Source of the DNA: Baffinella frigidus
Lineage: Eukaryota; Cryptophyceae; Cryptomonadales; Baffinellaceae
Direction: 5' to 3'
NCBI GenBank assembly: GCA_026770585.1
Contig: MU646507.1
Coordinates: forward strand, 31,468 to 43,934
Length of the DNA stretch: 12,467 nucleotides
The position numbers and the translations under genes were made by a program. Below the pieces are notes generated by a model. The model made no database searches. It saw only the letters and a list, made by a program, of their open reading frames with translations, and was not told the origin of the DNA. This document shows positions 1 through 9,900 of the stretch, piece after piece; position 1 is the first letter of the stretch, and every line of letters begins with the position of its first letter.

Positions 1-50
1 CCCCCCCCTCTCTCTCTCCCTCCTTCCCTCTCTCTCTCTCTCTCTCTCTC
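1..50. repeat. (CT)n tract
   Basis: Polypyrimidine C and CT run at the window start, probably continuing 5'. Confidence 0.95.
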
Positions 51-177
51 CGTCTCCGGGACGTCCCGCCTGCGTGGTATGTTCCTAAACCCTTGTAATT
101 TTCGCAGTTTCCGTCTCAAACTTTTCGCAGTTTCCACTTGAAATCTTACTCCCTAAACGCTACACGCTCAACGCTAC

Positions 178-399
178 TGTAGAAATGGGCTCCGCGCGGA
201 ATCAAGGTCGGGTCAGGAGGTCAGGAAATTTGATAAAAAATCGTCAAAATGGACTTTTATGCTATCTTGGGCATCGGTAAGATTCCAAAAACAGCATCAG
301 ACACCCGTAACATGTCACAAAACGGGAAAAAATGATTTTTTGGTGTTCCTGACCTCCTTACCTGACGTTCTAAATTTCCGCGCGGAGCCCATTTCTACA
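178..399. mobile_element. Foldback/MITE-like element, 222 bp
   Basis: The ends are inverted: TGTAGAAATGGGCTCCGCG at the left is the reverse complement of the right end, and similarity continues imperfectly for about 50 bp (the AGGAGGTCAGGAA parts also pair). The interior is unique and encodes nothing recognisable. Confidence 0.8.
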
Positions 400-757
400 A
401 TACATATCGATATGAAGTGGTCGTCATTATGTTGTTTACGACACGGATTGCGTCCATCAAAAACACGGCTCTGGCCGGAGCAACCACTCGAGGCTGGAAG
501 TGGGACCATTTTAAATGTGGGGTTGTTACATTTAGTACCAGTCGCGGGCAGGCTTGGTCACGTATCTCGGGTTATGACCCGAGATACGTGACCAAACGAC
601 CCTTTTTGTGTGAAAATTACTACACAGCGGTCCACTTGTAAAGGACTTGTAAAGTTAAAACTTTAGAAATAGTTACACTTCTAGCCTCGAGTGGAAAGGT
701 TGTCTTTCGTTTCAGCAGCGTCAAACGATCCCCATTGCTTTCAGCTTTCAGCTTTCA
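400..757. other. No gene seen
   Basis: Apart from the hairpin and a short AAAATTACTACACAG motif (R2-like) at 613, nothing recognisable. The open frames here are not supported. Confidence 0.6.
554..595. repeat. Perfect hairpin, 19-bp arms, 4-nt loop
   Basis: Left arm TTGGTCACGTATCTCGGGT pairs perfectly with 577-595; loop TATG. Function unknown. Confidence 0.95.
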
Positions 758-918
758 CCACACAGCGGGCTATGAAGGGATTTCGAAAAAACCCTAAGCG
801 ATAAGACCTAGAACCCTACGGTCGGCAACCCGTAGGGACATAGGGTGGTTCCTTTGGATAGGGTAACGGAAAGGTGGCCCGATTTGGGCCGAAAATCCCT
901 TCGTAGCCTGTTGTGTGG
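758..918 (+). mobile_element. MITE-A copy 1, full length (161 bp)
   Basis: Starts CCACACAGCGG and ends with the near-complement TGTTGTGTGG, giving ~26-bp terminal inverted repeats. The interior has the family hallmarks AAGCGATAAGACCTA, CCCTACGGT, GGCAACCCGTAGGGACATAGG, TAAC GGAAAGG and GGCCCGATTTGGGCC. It has no ORF, so it is non-autonomous. Family members are scattered through nearly all introns here. Confidence 0.9.
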
Positions 919-1160
919 ATCTCATGTCGGAGGCGAACTAAATCAGCACGTTTTCTCCTGTTGAGTTTATAGGAGGCAGTTACAGGTGGAAATCATGGGA
1001 GGAGATTACAGGGGCGATTTCATAGGGAAACGATTTTAAATTAAAACTTTCTTGGTAGCCCCCTGTGCGGACCCACAACCCTTAGAGGGGGTGCACCTGT
1101 AACCGTGTCAATACCCTGCCTGCGTGGCACCTCTCGACCGTTTTCACTTGTTTGGTAGTT
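919..1160. other. No gene seen; R2-like fragment
   Basis: TCATAGGGAAACGATTTTAA at about 1019 matches the start of R2. The stretch around 1110-1170 resembles 70-145 (CCTGCGTGG and AGTTTCCACTTGAA). Confidence 0.6.
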
Positions 1161-1320
1161 TCCACTTGAACGCCTCAACCCTGAACCATGTACCCTGAAC
1201 CCTGAACCCGAAACCCTACACCCTGAACCCTGAAACCTCATCCCTAAAACCCGAGCAGAAATTATGCACCCTAGACCCGAAACCCTGAACCCTAACCTCC
1301 AAAACCATGAACCCTAAACC
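1160..1320 (+). repeat. Degenerate telomeric-like array (CCCTGAA type)
   Basis: Mostly CCCTGAA, CCCGAAA and CCCTAAA heptamers, running up to the exon 1 acceptor. Confidence 0.85.
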
Positions 1321-1322
1321 AG

Positions 1323-1413
1323 GTGTATTTCGAGAATGAGATGGCAGCCGCGCAGGCTATGACAGAGTCGGAGGGGCAAAGCTCTGACTTCTGCTTCGAT
1401 GGCATGAAAGTGC
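1323..1413 (+). CDS. Exon 1 of the RCC1-repeat gene (91 nt, ends phase 1)
   Basis: After telomeric-like sequence ending CTAAACCAG, the frame opens as VYFENEMAAAQAMT then ESEGQSSDFCFDGMKV, and stops before donor GTACCC, leaving one base C. Joined to exon 2 this reads DGMKVRHRVFEE. An alternative donor GTGCGT four bases earlier (exon to 1409) would end in phase 0. The 3' half recurs three times downstream (1499, 1803 and 2170), each with reading frame and mostly with donor preserved, while only this copy has the 5' half and acceptor. The DFCFDG stretch faintly resembles a BTB-domain start, but this is too short to claim. Confidence 0.55.
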
Positions 1414-3907
1414 GTACCCAAAAAAATCCCTTCGTAGCCCGCCGTGTGGCCCAGGGTTCAAAATCACCCTACGGTAGGCAACCCATAGGGACATAGGATT
1501 CGGAGGGGCAAAGCTCTGACTTCTGCTTCGATGGCATGAAAGTGCGTACCCCAAAAAATCCCTTCGTAGCCCGCCGTGTGGCCCAGGGTTCAAAACCCCT
1601 TGGTAGCCCGCTGTGTGGCCCAGGGTTTCGGGGGTTGGGTTGAGGTGTGGCCCAGGGTTCAAAATCCCTTCGTAGCCCGCTGTGTGGCCCAGGGTTTCGG
1701 GTGTTGGATTGAGGACCCACACAGTGGGCTACGAAGGGATTTTGAATGACCCGTAAGCGATAAGACCTAGGGCCCTGCGGTAGGCAACCCGTAGGGACAT
1801 AGGAGTCGCAGGGACAGGGCTCTGACTTCTGCTTCGATGGCATGAAAGTGCGTACCACGCCAACCTCCAGGAGGGGGGTGACGTTGTGAGAACCTTACAG
1901 GATAGGACTTTGACTTTTGCAAACCAATGCCTTCGGGGGAAAGTGACTTTTGGAGAAATTCAAACCCCTTCCAAGAATCTGGCGTGGTACCTACACAGCG
2001 GGCTACGAAGGGGTTTTGAATAACCCGTAAGCGATACGGCCCTACGGTAGGCAACCCGTAGGGACATGAGCAGCTGGCGCTGGCAAGAAACGCTCGCCCG
2101 CCACGATCGTCCTAGGTGACAGGTCACCGTGTGTTTGAGGAGATCGTGCGAGTGCGTGCGGCACTCGCACAGAGTCGGAGGGAGAGGGCTCTGCCTTCTG
2201 CTTTGACGGCATGCAACTGATTCCCCATCCCTAAATCTTCAACCCAAAACCCAAAACCCTCACCTTAAACCCTAAACTTTCAACCCTAAACCCTAAACCC
2301 TAAACCCTAAACCCTAAAATCTACACCCTAAACCCTAAACCCTAAACCCTAAACCCTAAACTCTTAACCCCAAACCCCAAACCCCAAACCCCAAACCCCA
2401 AACCCGATGAACTCAGGGCACAAAACACACCCTCTACACCCTAAAAAATCCTTCCAGAATATACGTATATACTAGAGTTCTTTCAGAATGTACATATATA
2501 CTGGAGGCGCGTACCCTGGGGCTGCCTGCCCCTTTTGGCACCCTTGGTTCGATAGCGCATTTTGACAGCGCTCAAGTTTGACTTGAGGGGTTTGAATAAC
2601 CCGTAAGCGATAAGACCTGGGACCCTACAGTAGGCAACCCGTAGGGACATAGGGGGGTTCCTACGGCTCCGAGTCCGACAACTTGACATCCCACCGCCAA
2701 ACCACCACACCAAAACCCAGCCTCACCCCTGATACACTCGAGCTAACCGCTCTTACCCCCCATTCAGATGAGCTAAACTCTAAACCCGAAACCCTAACCC
2801 CTGAACCCTGATCCCTACACCCCGGGTGCAGGTGAGCTATTTCCATCCGCACTACGCGGGGCAGGACACGCGGGCCCGCCTCATGGCGCATACGGAAGAG
2901 TACATGCTCAAACCGGGGTAGCCACGCCCCGAAAAACCCGCAACAGCACGCCCCAATAAACCCTTAAGCGCTCCAAGAGCGCCAATAACCCTCAAAGAGC
3001 GCCAATCTACACAGCGGACTTCGAAGGTATTTCTGAATAACCCGTAGGCGATAAGGCCTAGGACCCTACGGTAGGCAACCCGTGACGCATACGGAGGAGT
3101 ACATGCTCAAACCGGGGTACGCGCCTCCCGTATATACGTATATTCTGAAAGAACTCCAGTATGTACGTATATTCTGAAAGGGCAGGACACGCGTGTCCTG
3201 CCCGGGGCAGGACACGCGTGCCCGCCTCATGGCGCATACGGAGGAGTACATGCTCAAACCGGGGTACGCTCCAACCACACAGCGTTTTCTTATCGCTTAA
3301 GGGCTATCCAGAAATCCCTTCGAAGTCCGATGTCCTCTGCCTTTTTATGCAGACAGCTTGTGGTGTGTTCCGTGATGAAATTACTCTCCACAGAGCGGGC
3401 TACGAAGGGATTTCTGAATAACCCTCTAGCGATAAGACGTAGGACCCTACGGTAGGCAACCCGTAGGGGCATAGGGGGATTCCTACGGATAAGGTAACGG
3501 AAAGGTGGCCCGATTTGGGCCGAAAATCCTTTCCTAGCCCGCTGTGTGGCTTCCCTGCTGAAACCGGGGTAAGTGCAAATTGCCCTGCTACCGGGTACAT
3601 GATGACTGACTGTTCGTAAGTTGACATGGTGGGATTACGGTACCTCTGGGAGGCGACACGCGAGAGCAGAAAGATGCTGTAGAGAGTCACCTACCCAGAG
3701 TCATATATCACCGAGTATACAACAGAATACGAAGAAAATACGTCAACTTTGGAGCGAGGAAGAGCCCAGGTTCACCGAATTGGTGAGGCCAAATAGACTG
3801 AGGCAGAGCTAGAAGGTGAAGCGGAGCAGCGCTGACCTGGAGCCTGGTGTCCTCTCTCTCTCTCTCTCCCTCGCTCTCTCTCTCTCTCTCGTTCTCTCTC
3901 CCTCCCT

Positions 3908-3940
<33 letters not shown>

Positions 3941-6900
3941 GCTCTCGCTCTCCCCCCCCGCTCTATCTCTCTCTCTCTCGCGCGCGCGAGCTAGGATAGA
4001 GAGAGAGAGAAAGAGAGAGAGCGAGCGAGCAAAAGCGAGAGAGAGAGAGAAAGAGAGAGAGAGCGAGCGAGCGAAAGAGAGAGAGCGAGCGAGAGATCGA
4101 GGGAGAGAGAGAGGGACCACGTCTCCTCACCCTAACCCCCAACTCCTCATCGCAGGGTGTTCGTGAAGCGAATCTGCTGCGGGTTTGACCACACGATGGT
4201 GCTCATGACAGACGGCACCGTTATCGGATGGGGGAACAACCGCTACGGCCAAGTACTCCCAAACCCTAAACCCTGAACCCTAAACCCTACACCCTAAACC
4301 CTAAACCCTGAACCCTGAACCCTGAACCCTAAAACCTAAACCCTAAACCCTAAACCCTAAACCCTTAACCCTAAACCCTAAACCCTACACCCTACACCCT
4401 ACACCCTACACCCTAAACCCTACACCCTAAACCCTAAACATTGAAGCCTAAACCCTAAACCCAACCCCCAAAACTTTTATCGGATGGGGCAACAGAAAAA
4501 AATATTCGTCCCGTCCCAAAAACGACCAAAACTCCCCCCAAACGCAAAACGGCACACAGTGGGGTCTCGAAAGATAGCTGAACCACACAGCGGACTTCGA
4601 AGGGATTTTGAATTGCCCTTGAGCGATACGACCTACGACCCTACGGTAGGCAATCCGTAGGGGCATAGGGGGGTTCCTACGGATAAGGTAACGGAAAGTG
4701 GGTTCTCGAAAGATAGCTGAAATAGTCCCCCAGGTAGATCGCTGTGAATTGGCGTGAATTGAATTTGCGTGAACGTTATTCGAACGGTAGTTGAAACAGT
4801 CAACCGAGTTCTTCATCCAGAGCGCTGAAGTAGTTTCGGCCCAAATCGGGCCACCTTCCCGTTACCTTATCCCTAGGAACCCACCCTATGTCCCTACGGC
4901 TTGCCTACCGTAGGGTCCTAGGTCTTATCGCTTAGGGGTTATTCAAAATCCCTTCGAAGTCCGCTGTGTGGTCAGTAAACGAGTGTGAATTGAATTGGCG
5001 TGAACCTTGTTCGAACGGTAGCTGAAACAGTTAACCTAGTTCCTCATCCAGAGCAAACCGGAGTAAACAATTGAGGCAAATGTCCGTGAATGGTTTATTC
5101 AGCTGGTTCTGATGCAGGTGAGCACCCCGAAGATATAAAAAATAGGGAAACGGTTTTAATTTAAAAACAATTGGATTCAATGGAAATCACTACACGAATG
5201 ATTTGATAGTACTAGTAAAATAAACGGAGGTAAACAATACCTGTGATGCAGGTGGGTACCCCGAAAATCGACGGACTTGATCCCAAGTACGTCCTCTGCA
5301 TGTCCGGATATCCGGGGGAAATGCTGTTAGAATCCAACACAAATGACGTTTGTCTTGGTGGCACGCCTCCAAAGAGCGCGGCCCACCGAGACAAAAGTCG
5401 AGAGTGGAACGTCTCAAAGCAAAAGTGGAACCTCTTTTAACTCAAGAAGTAACAGTGGAATTCTAGTACAAATCGTTTAGATGGACAGTATCCGTGAAGC
5501 CCCCGGTGGCTGCTTAGTGGAGTACACAAGTGTGAAGGAGCGGTCCTAGGTCTTATCGCTTAGGGGTGATTCAAAATCCCTTCGAAGTCCGCTGTGTGGG
5601 TAGTACACGAGTGTGAAGGAGCGTTCGCGTGATGCAGGTGGGTACCTCGAAGATCAACGGACTCGATCCGCATGTCAACCCTCCCTAATCTTCGTATACG
5701 TTGCATACTCGGTGATATACGACCCTGGGTAGGTCCCTCGAGATTATCTTCTCTCTCGTGTGACCTCCCCAGAGAAGAACACATCGGGGTTGATAGACTT
5801 GAGGCGACACGCGAGAGCAGCAGATAGCTCGAGAGAGTCACCTGCCCAGAGTCATATACCACCAAGTGTACAACGTATACGAAGAAAACACATCGGGATT
5901 TAGACGTCAGGTTCAGGGGTAAATACCCATAACCAGGGGTAAATGACAGAGGCAAATGCCCGTGAATAAACCGGGCTCTGATGCAGGTGGGCACCCTGAA
6001 GATCTCATAGGGAAACGGTTTTAATTTTAAATCATTGGATTCAATGAAAATTACTACACGAATGCTTTAATATTACTAGTAAAATAAATGGAGGTAAACA
6101 ATAGACAATGTGATGCAGGTGGGTACCCCGAAGATCGACGGACTCGATCCCGAATACGTCCTCCGCATGTCAACCCTCCCCGACGAGGACCCCCACCTCA
6201 CGGAACTCAAGCCCAAGATGCTCCCGCTGGTCCGACCCCCCCCCCCCGTGAAACTCATGAGCTCATTCGATCATCCCTGTTTGTGGGCGGCAGGGCGCGT
6301 TTTCGCGGAAAGTTGACGGGTTTGTACCGGAGCCCCGAGAGGTTGACTTAGGAAAAGTCCGCGAGCCTTGGATCCCGCATACGTTCTCCGGATGCAAACC
6401 CTCCCCGACGAGGACCGAACCCCCCCCATGAAACTCATGAGCTCATTCGATCTTTCCTGTTTGGGGGCGACAGGGCGCGTTTTCGCTGAAAGTTGACAGG
6501 TTTGTACCGGGATCACAGGAAGTTAACCCACACAGCGGACTTCGAACGGATGTTGAATAACCCCTAAGCGATAAGACCTAAGACCCTACGGTAGGCAACC
6601 CGTAGGGGCATAGGGGGGTTCCCACGGATAAGGTAACGGAAACTCGGGCATTGAGTGCCCGAAAATCCCTTTGTAGCCCTCTGGGTGGGATAGTCAGCGA
6701 CGTGCCGAGGAGGGCGGAAACGGGAGCTCAAGCCTAACCACCAGCCATCCCAAGTGGCTCAAATAGTGCCCTGGAAGGTCTTTGAGTTTACCTTGGATCG
6801 GGGTCGGATCCGACACCGATCCAAGGTAAATCGAAAATGCCCCAGAGCACTGTTTGAGCCACCTCCAAGGGCTAGTGGAAGATGCTTTCCTTGATCCCTG

Positions 6901-9900
6901 ATCCCCGAACCCTAAACCCATCACCCTGCACCCTACACTTTACACCCTAACCCCTAACCCCTAAAATCTAACCCGGGGCCCTAACCTCTACAACCTAACG
7001 GCGAACCGTAAACCGTAACACGTCAACCGTAAACCGTAACCAGTAAACCGTAAAACTTGAACCCTGAACCCTGAACCCTGAACCCTAAAACCTAAACCTA
7101 ATCTCAGGTGCTGATCGACCATCCAGGGCGCGGCAAGGTCAGACTCCCCCCCCCCTAAACCCTAAACCCTAAACCTCAACCCTAAACCCTGGACCCTGAA
7201 CCCTAAACCTTAAACCCTGGACTCTGAACCCTAAACCTTAAACCCTAAATCCTAAACCCTAAACCCTAAACCCTAAACCCTAAACCCTAAACCAGGTCAG
7301 AGTCAAGTACATAGCGACTGGCGGCAACCACACCATGTTAACCCCAAACCCCACACCTTCCCACTACCCAGTAGAGCGCCTGCGGGAAAACGATTTTGAA
7401 GAGAAATATTTTTCAGAATTTGTACCAGAATAGTTTAGAAGGACCGTTTACATGTCACGTCCTGTTTCAAATTTCTCGAGTTCTGAAGATTCTTCATGAA
7501 ATCGGCCAAGTTTTCCCTCAAGCGCTCTACCTGAAACCTTTCGCTGAATGTTGACGGCGCTCTACCTGAAACCTTTGAATGTTGACGGGTTTCAGCATCT
7601 TCCCTTCCACCAGCCCTCACGGAAGGACCAAAAGATCGATTTTCGACCTTTTCCCAAAAGTTGATTTTGCAGCAAGATTGTGTTAACTTACGAATCAGAC
7701 ACCCCATATCGGGGTGTCTGTCAAGGTAAATCCGAGGTTTGAGAATCGACGATTTGGTCTTTCCGTGAGGGTGAGTGGTTCCCTTACCACCACCAGTCTG
7801 CTTCTCCTTCTCTTCTTTATTTCTCTCGATACAGGTCCTAAATGAGTGTGCGGCCCCCGCCAAGTCGCGACGGTTCGCCGTTTCCACGTCCGGTCCGAAT
7901 ACAAAATATCCGGACCCGGGTGCAAATGTTTCAAAAGACTTGTACACTGAAATTCTGTGATATGACCTTGTGTGGAGAGACCTTTGGCGCTAGCCTCCCC
8001 CTAGGACCCTACAGTACGAGAGAGACCTTTGATACAACCAACACGGCGCGAAACCATGTATATACCCCCGTAGAAGCTGCCCCCCCTTAAATCTCGAGTT
8101 GGTTGTATCAAAGGTATTTCTCGTACTGTAGGGAGGTGCGTCCATGGCGTAAAAGAATGTACACACCCCCGTAGAGGATGCCCCCCCTTAAGTCTCGAGC
8201 TTGAGACTCCAGGTTTGGACTAGAGGACGGGCGGCTTATGGCGTGCGGGCCTGAAACCTTATGGCGTGCGGGCCTGAAACCTAGCCCCTACACCCTACGC
8301 TAGGTTCGGGCTGGAGGACGGTTCTTCGTTATAACTCTCTGTAGGGTGTAGGGTTGAAAGTTTGGGGCCTAGGGTTCCGGGTTTAGGTTTAGGATCCCGC
8401 GGGGGACGTCTGTTCTGCTTCTTCTTCGTTATAACTCTCGACGCGGGTCCTAAACGCGGCCCTTGCGCCTTGAGTTTTGCGTCTTGAGTTTTGCGTTGAG
8501 TGGCACAAACGTCTATGACCTTACTTACTCGCAAACGTCTATGACCTCGTCTATGACCCTTGCGCCTTGAGTTTTGCGTTGAGTGACACAAACGTCTACG
8601 ACCTTAAGAAACGGGCCCGCCTGAGAACTAGCCCCTGAACCCTACACCCTGAAAACCCAACCCCCAAACCCTATGCCAGGTTTGGACTGGAGGACGGGCG
8701 GCTTATGGCGTGCGGGCGAAACGACTGGGGCCAGCTCGGTCTCGGACCGAACGCTCCTGCTTCGGTTCGAAACCCTCACCACACAGCGGGCTACGAAGGG
8801 AATTTCGGGCCGAGTTTCCGTTACCTTATCAGTAGGAACCCCCCTATGGCCCTACGGGGTGCCTACCTTAGGGTCCTAGGTCTTATCGCTTAGGGTTATT
8901 CGAAATCCCTTCGAAGTCCGCTGTGTAAACCCTGGGCGAAACGACTGGGGCCAGCTCGGCCTCGGACCAAACGCTCCTGCTTCGGTTCGAAACCCTAAAC
9001 CCTAAGCTGGAAACCCTGAACTTTAAACCCTGAACCCTAAACCCTAAACTTTCTACCGTAAACCCTCAACGCTAAATCCTTAACCCTAAACCCTAACCCC
9101 TAAACCCCAAACCCTGTACCCTAACCCCAAACCCTAAAACTTAAACCCTATACCCTAAACCCTAACCCTAACACCTAAAACCGAAACCCTAAAACATAAA
9201 CCCTAAACCCTAAACCCTAAACCCTAAACCCCAACCCTAAACCCCAAAACCTAAACCCTAAACCCTAAACCCTAAACCCGATACCCCAAACCCTAACCCT
9301 AAAAGCTAAGCCCTATACCCTCAACCCTATACCCTATACCCTTAACCCCAAACCGGTACCCAGGTGCATGGGGTCGCAGACGTGATGTCGATATTTAAAT
9401 TTTGCATTCGGACCGGACGCGGAAACGACGAACCGTCGCGACTTGGCAGGGTGGCTACGTACCATTTGTACCACGAAAACGAACCGATACGTTCTGAAAT
9501 TCCGACTAATGACCTGCCGTGGCCTAACCCTAAACCCTAAACCCTAAACCCTAAACCCTATACCCTATACCCTATACCCTTAACCCTAAACCCTATACCC
9601 TATACCCTATACCCGTACCCAGGTGCACGGGGTCGAAAGGTCACCTACCCAGAGTCGTATATCACCAAGTATACAACGTATACTGAGATAAACCCTTACA
9701 CAGGTGCACGGGGTCGCAGACGTGATGTCGATGTTCAAACAGGAGATTCGGGAAGTGGTCAAACCCTAAACCCTAAACCCTAAACCCTAAACCCTGTACC
9801 CTGCACGCCAAACCCTGCACCCTGCACCCCAATCCCTGAACCCGAAACCCGAAACTTGAAACTCCGAACCCGAATCCCGAAACCCTGAACCTGAAACCCT

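Larger units (their letters stand above)
2454..3179. repeat. Distant inverted repeat around exon 3
   Basis: 2454-2515 is the reverse complement, with few changes, of 3116-3179 (GGTACGCGCCTCC, then two TATACGTATATTCTG units separated by AAAGAACTC). The arms enclose exon 3. Confidence 0.85.

Noticed and set aside
259-591. 110-codon plus-strand frame
   Set aside because: It starts inside the foldback element and ends in the hairpin; no domain and no coding signature.
978-1030. Exon-like VEIMGGDYRGDF after TTACAG
   Set aside because: No GT donor before the stop, and the second half is the start of repeat R2.
1357-2054. Minus-strand frames of 95-129 codons with repeated GPHSGLRRDFEPWA-like units
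   Set aside because: The peptide repeats are the MITE-A right-end satellite translated backwards.
2224-2410. True chromosome end
   Set aside because: The arrays are interstitial, degenerate, repeated many times and flanked by exons on both sides.
3770-3782. Possible 13-nt microexon (FTEL) with acceptor GCCCAG and donor GTGAGG
   Set aside because: It fits exon 3 in phase but would throw exon 4 out of frame, while exon 3 joins exon 4 directly in frame.
3816-4166. Long open frames on both strands rich in Ser/Leu or Arg/Glu
   Set aside because: They are translations of the (CT)n/(GA)n tract and need no gene.
5243-5440. 65-codon frame as a separate gene
   Set aside because: It begins as an exon 5 edge copy; the rest shows no motif.
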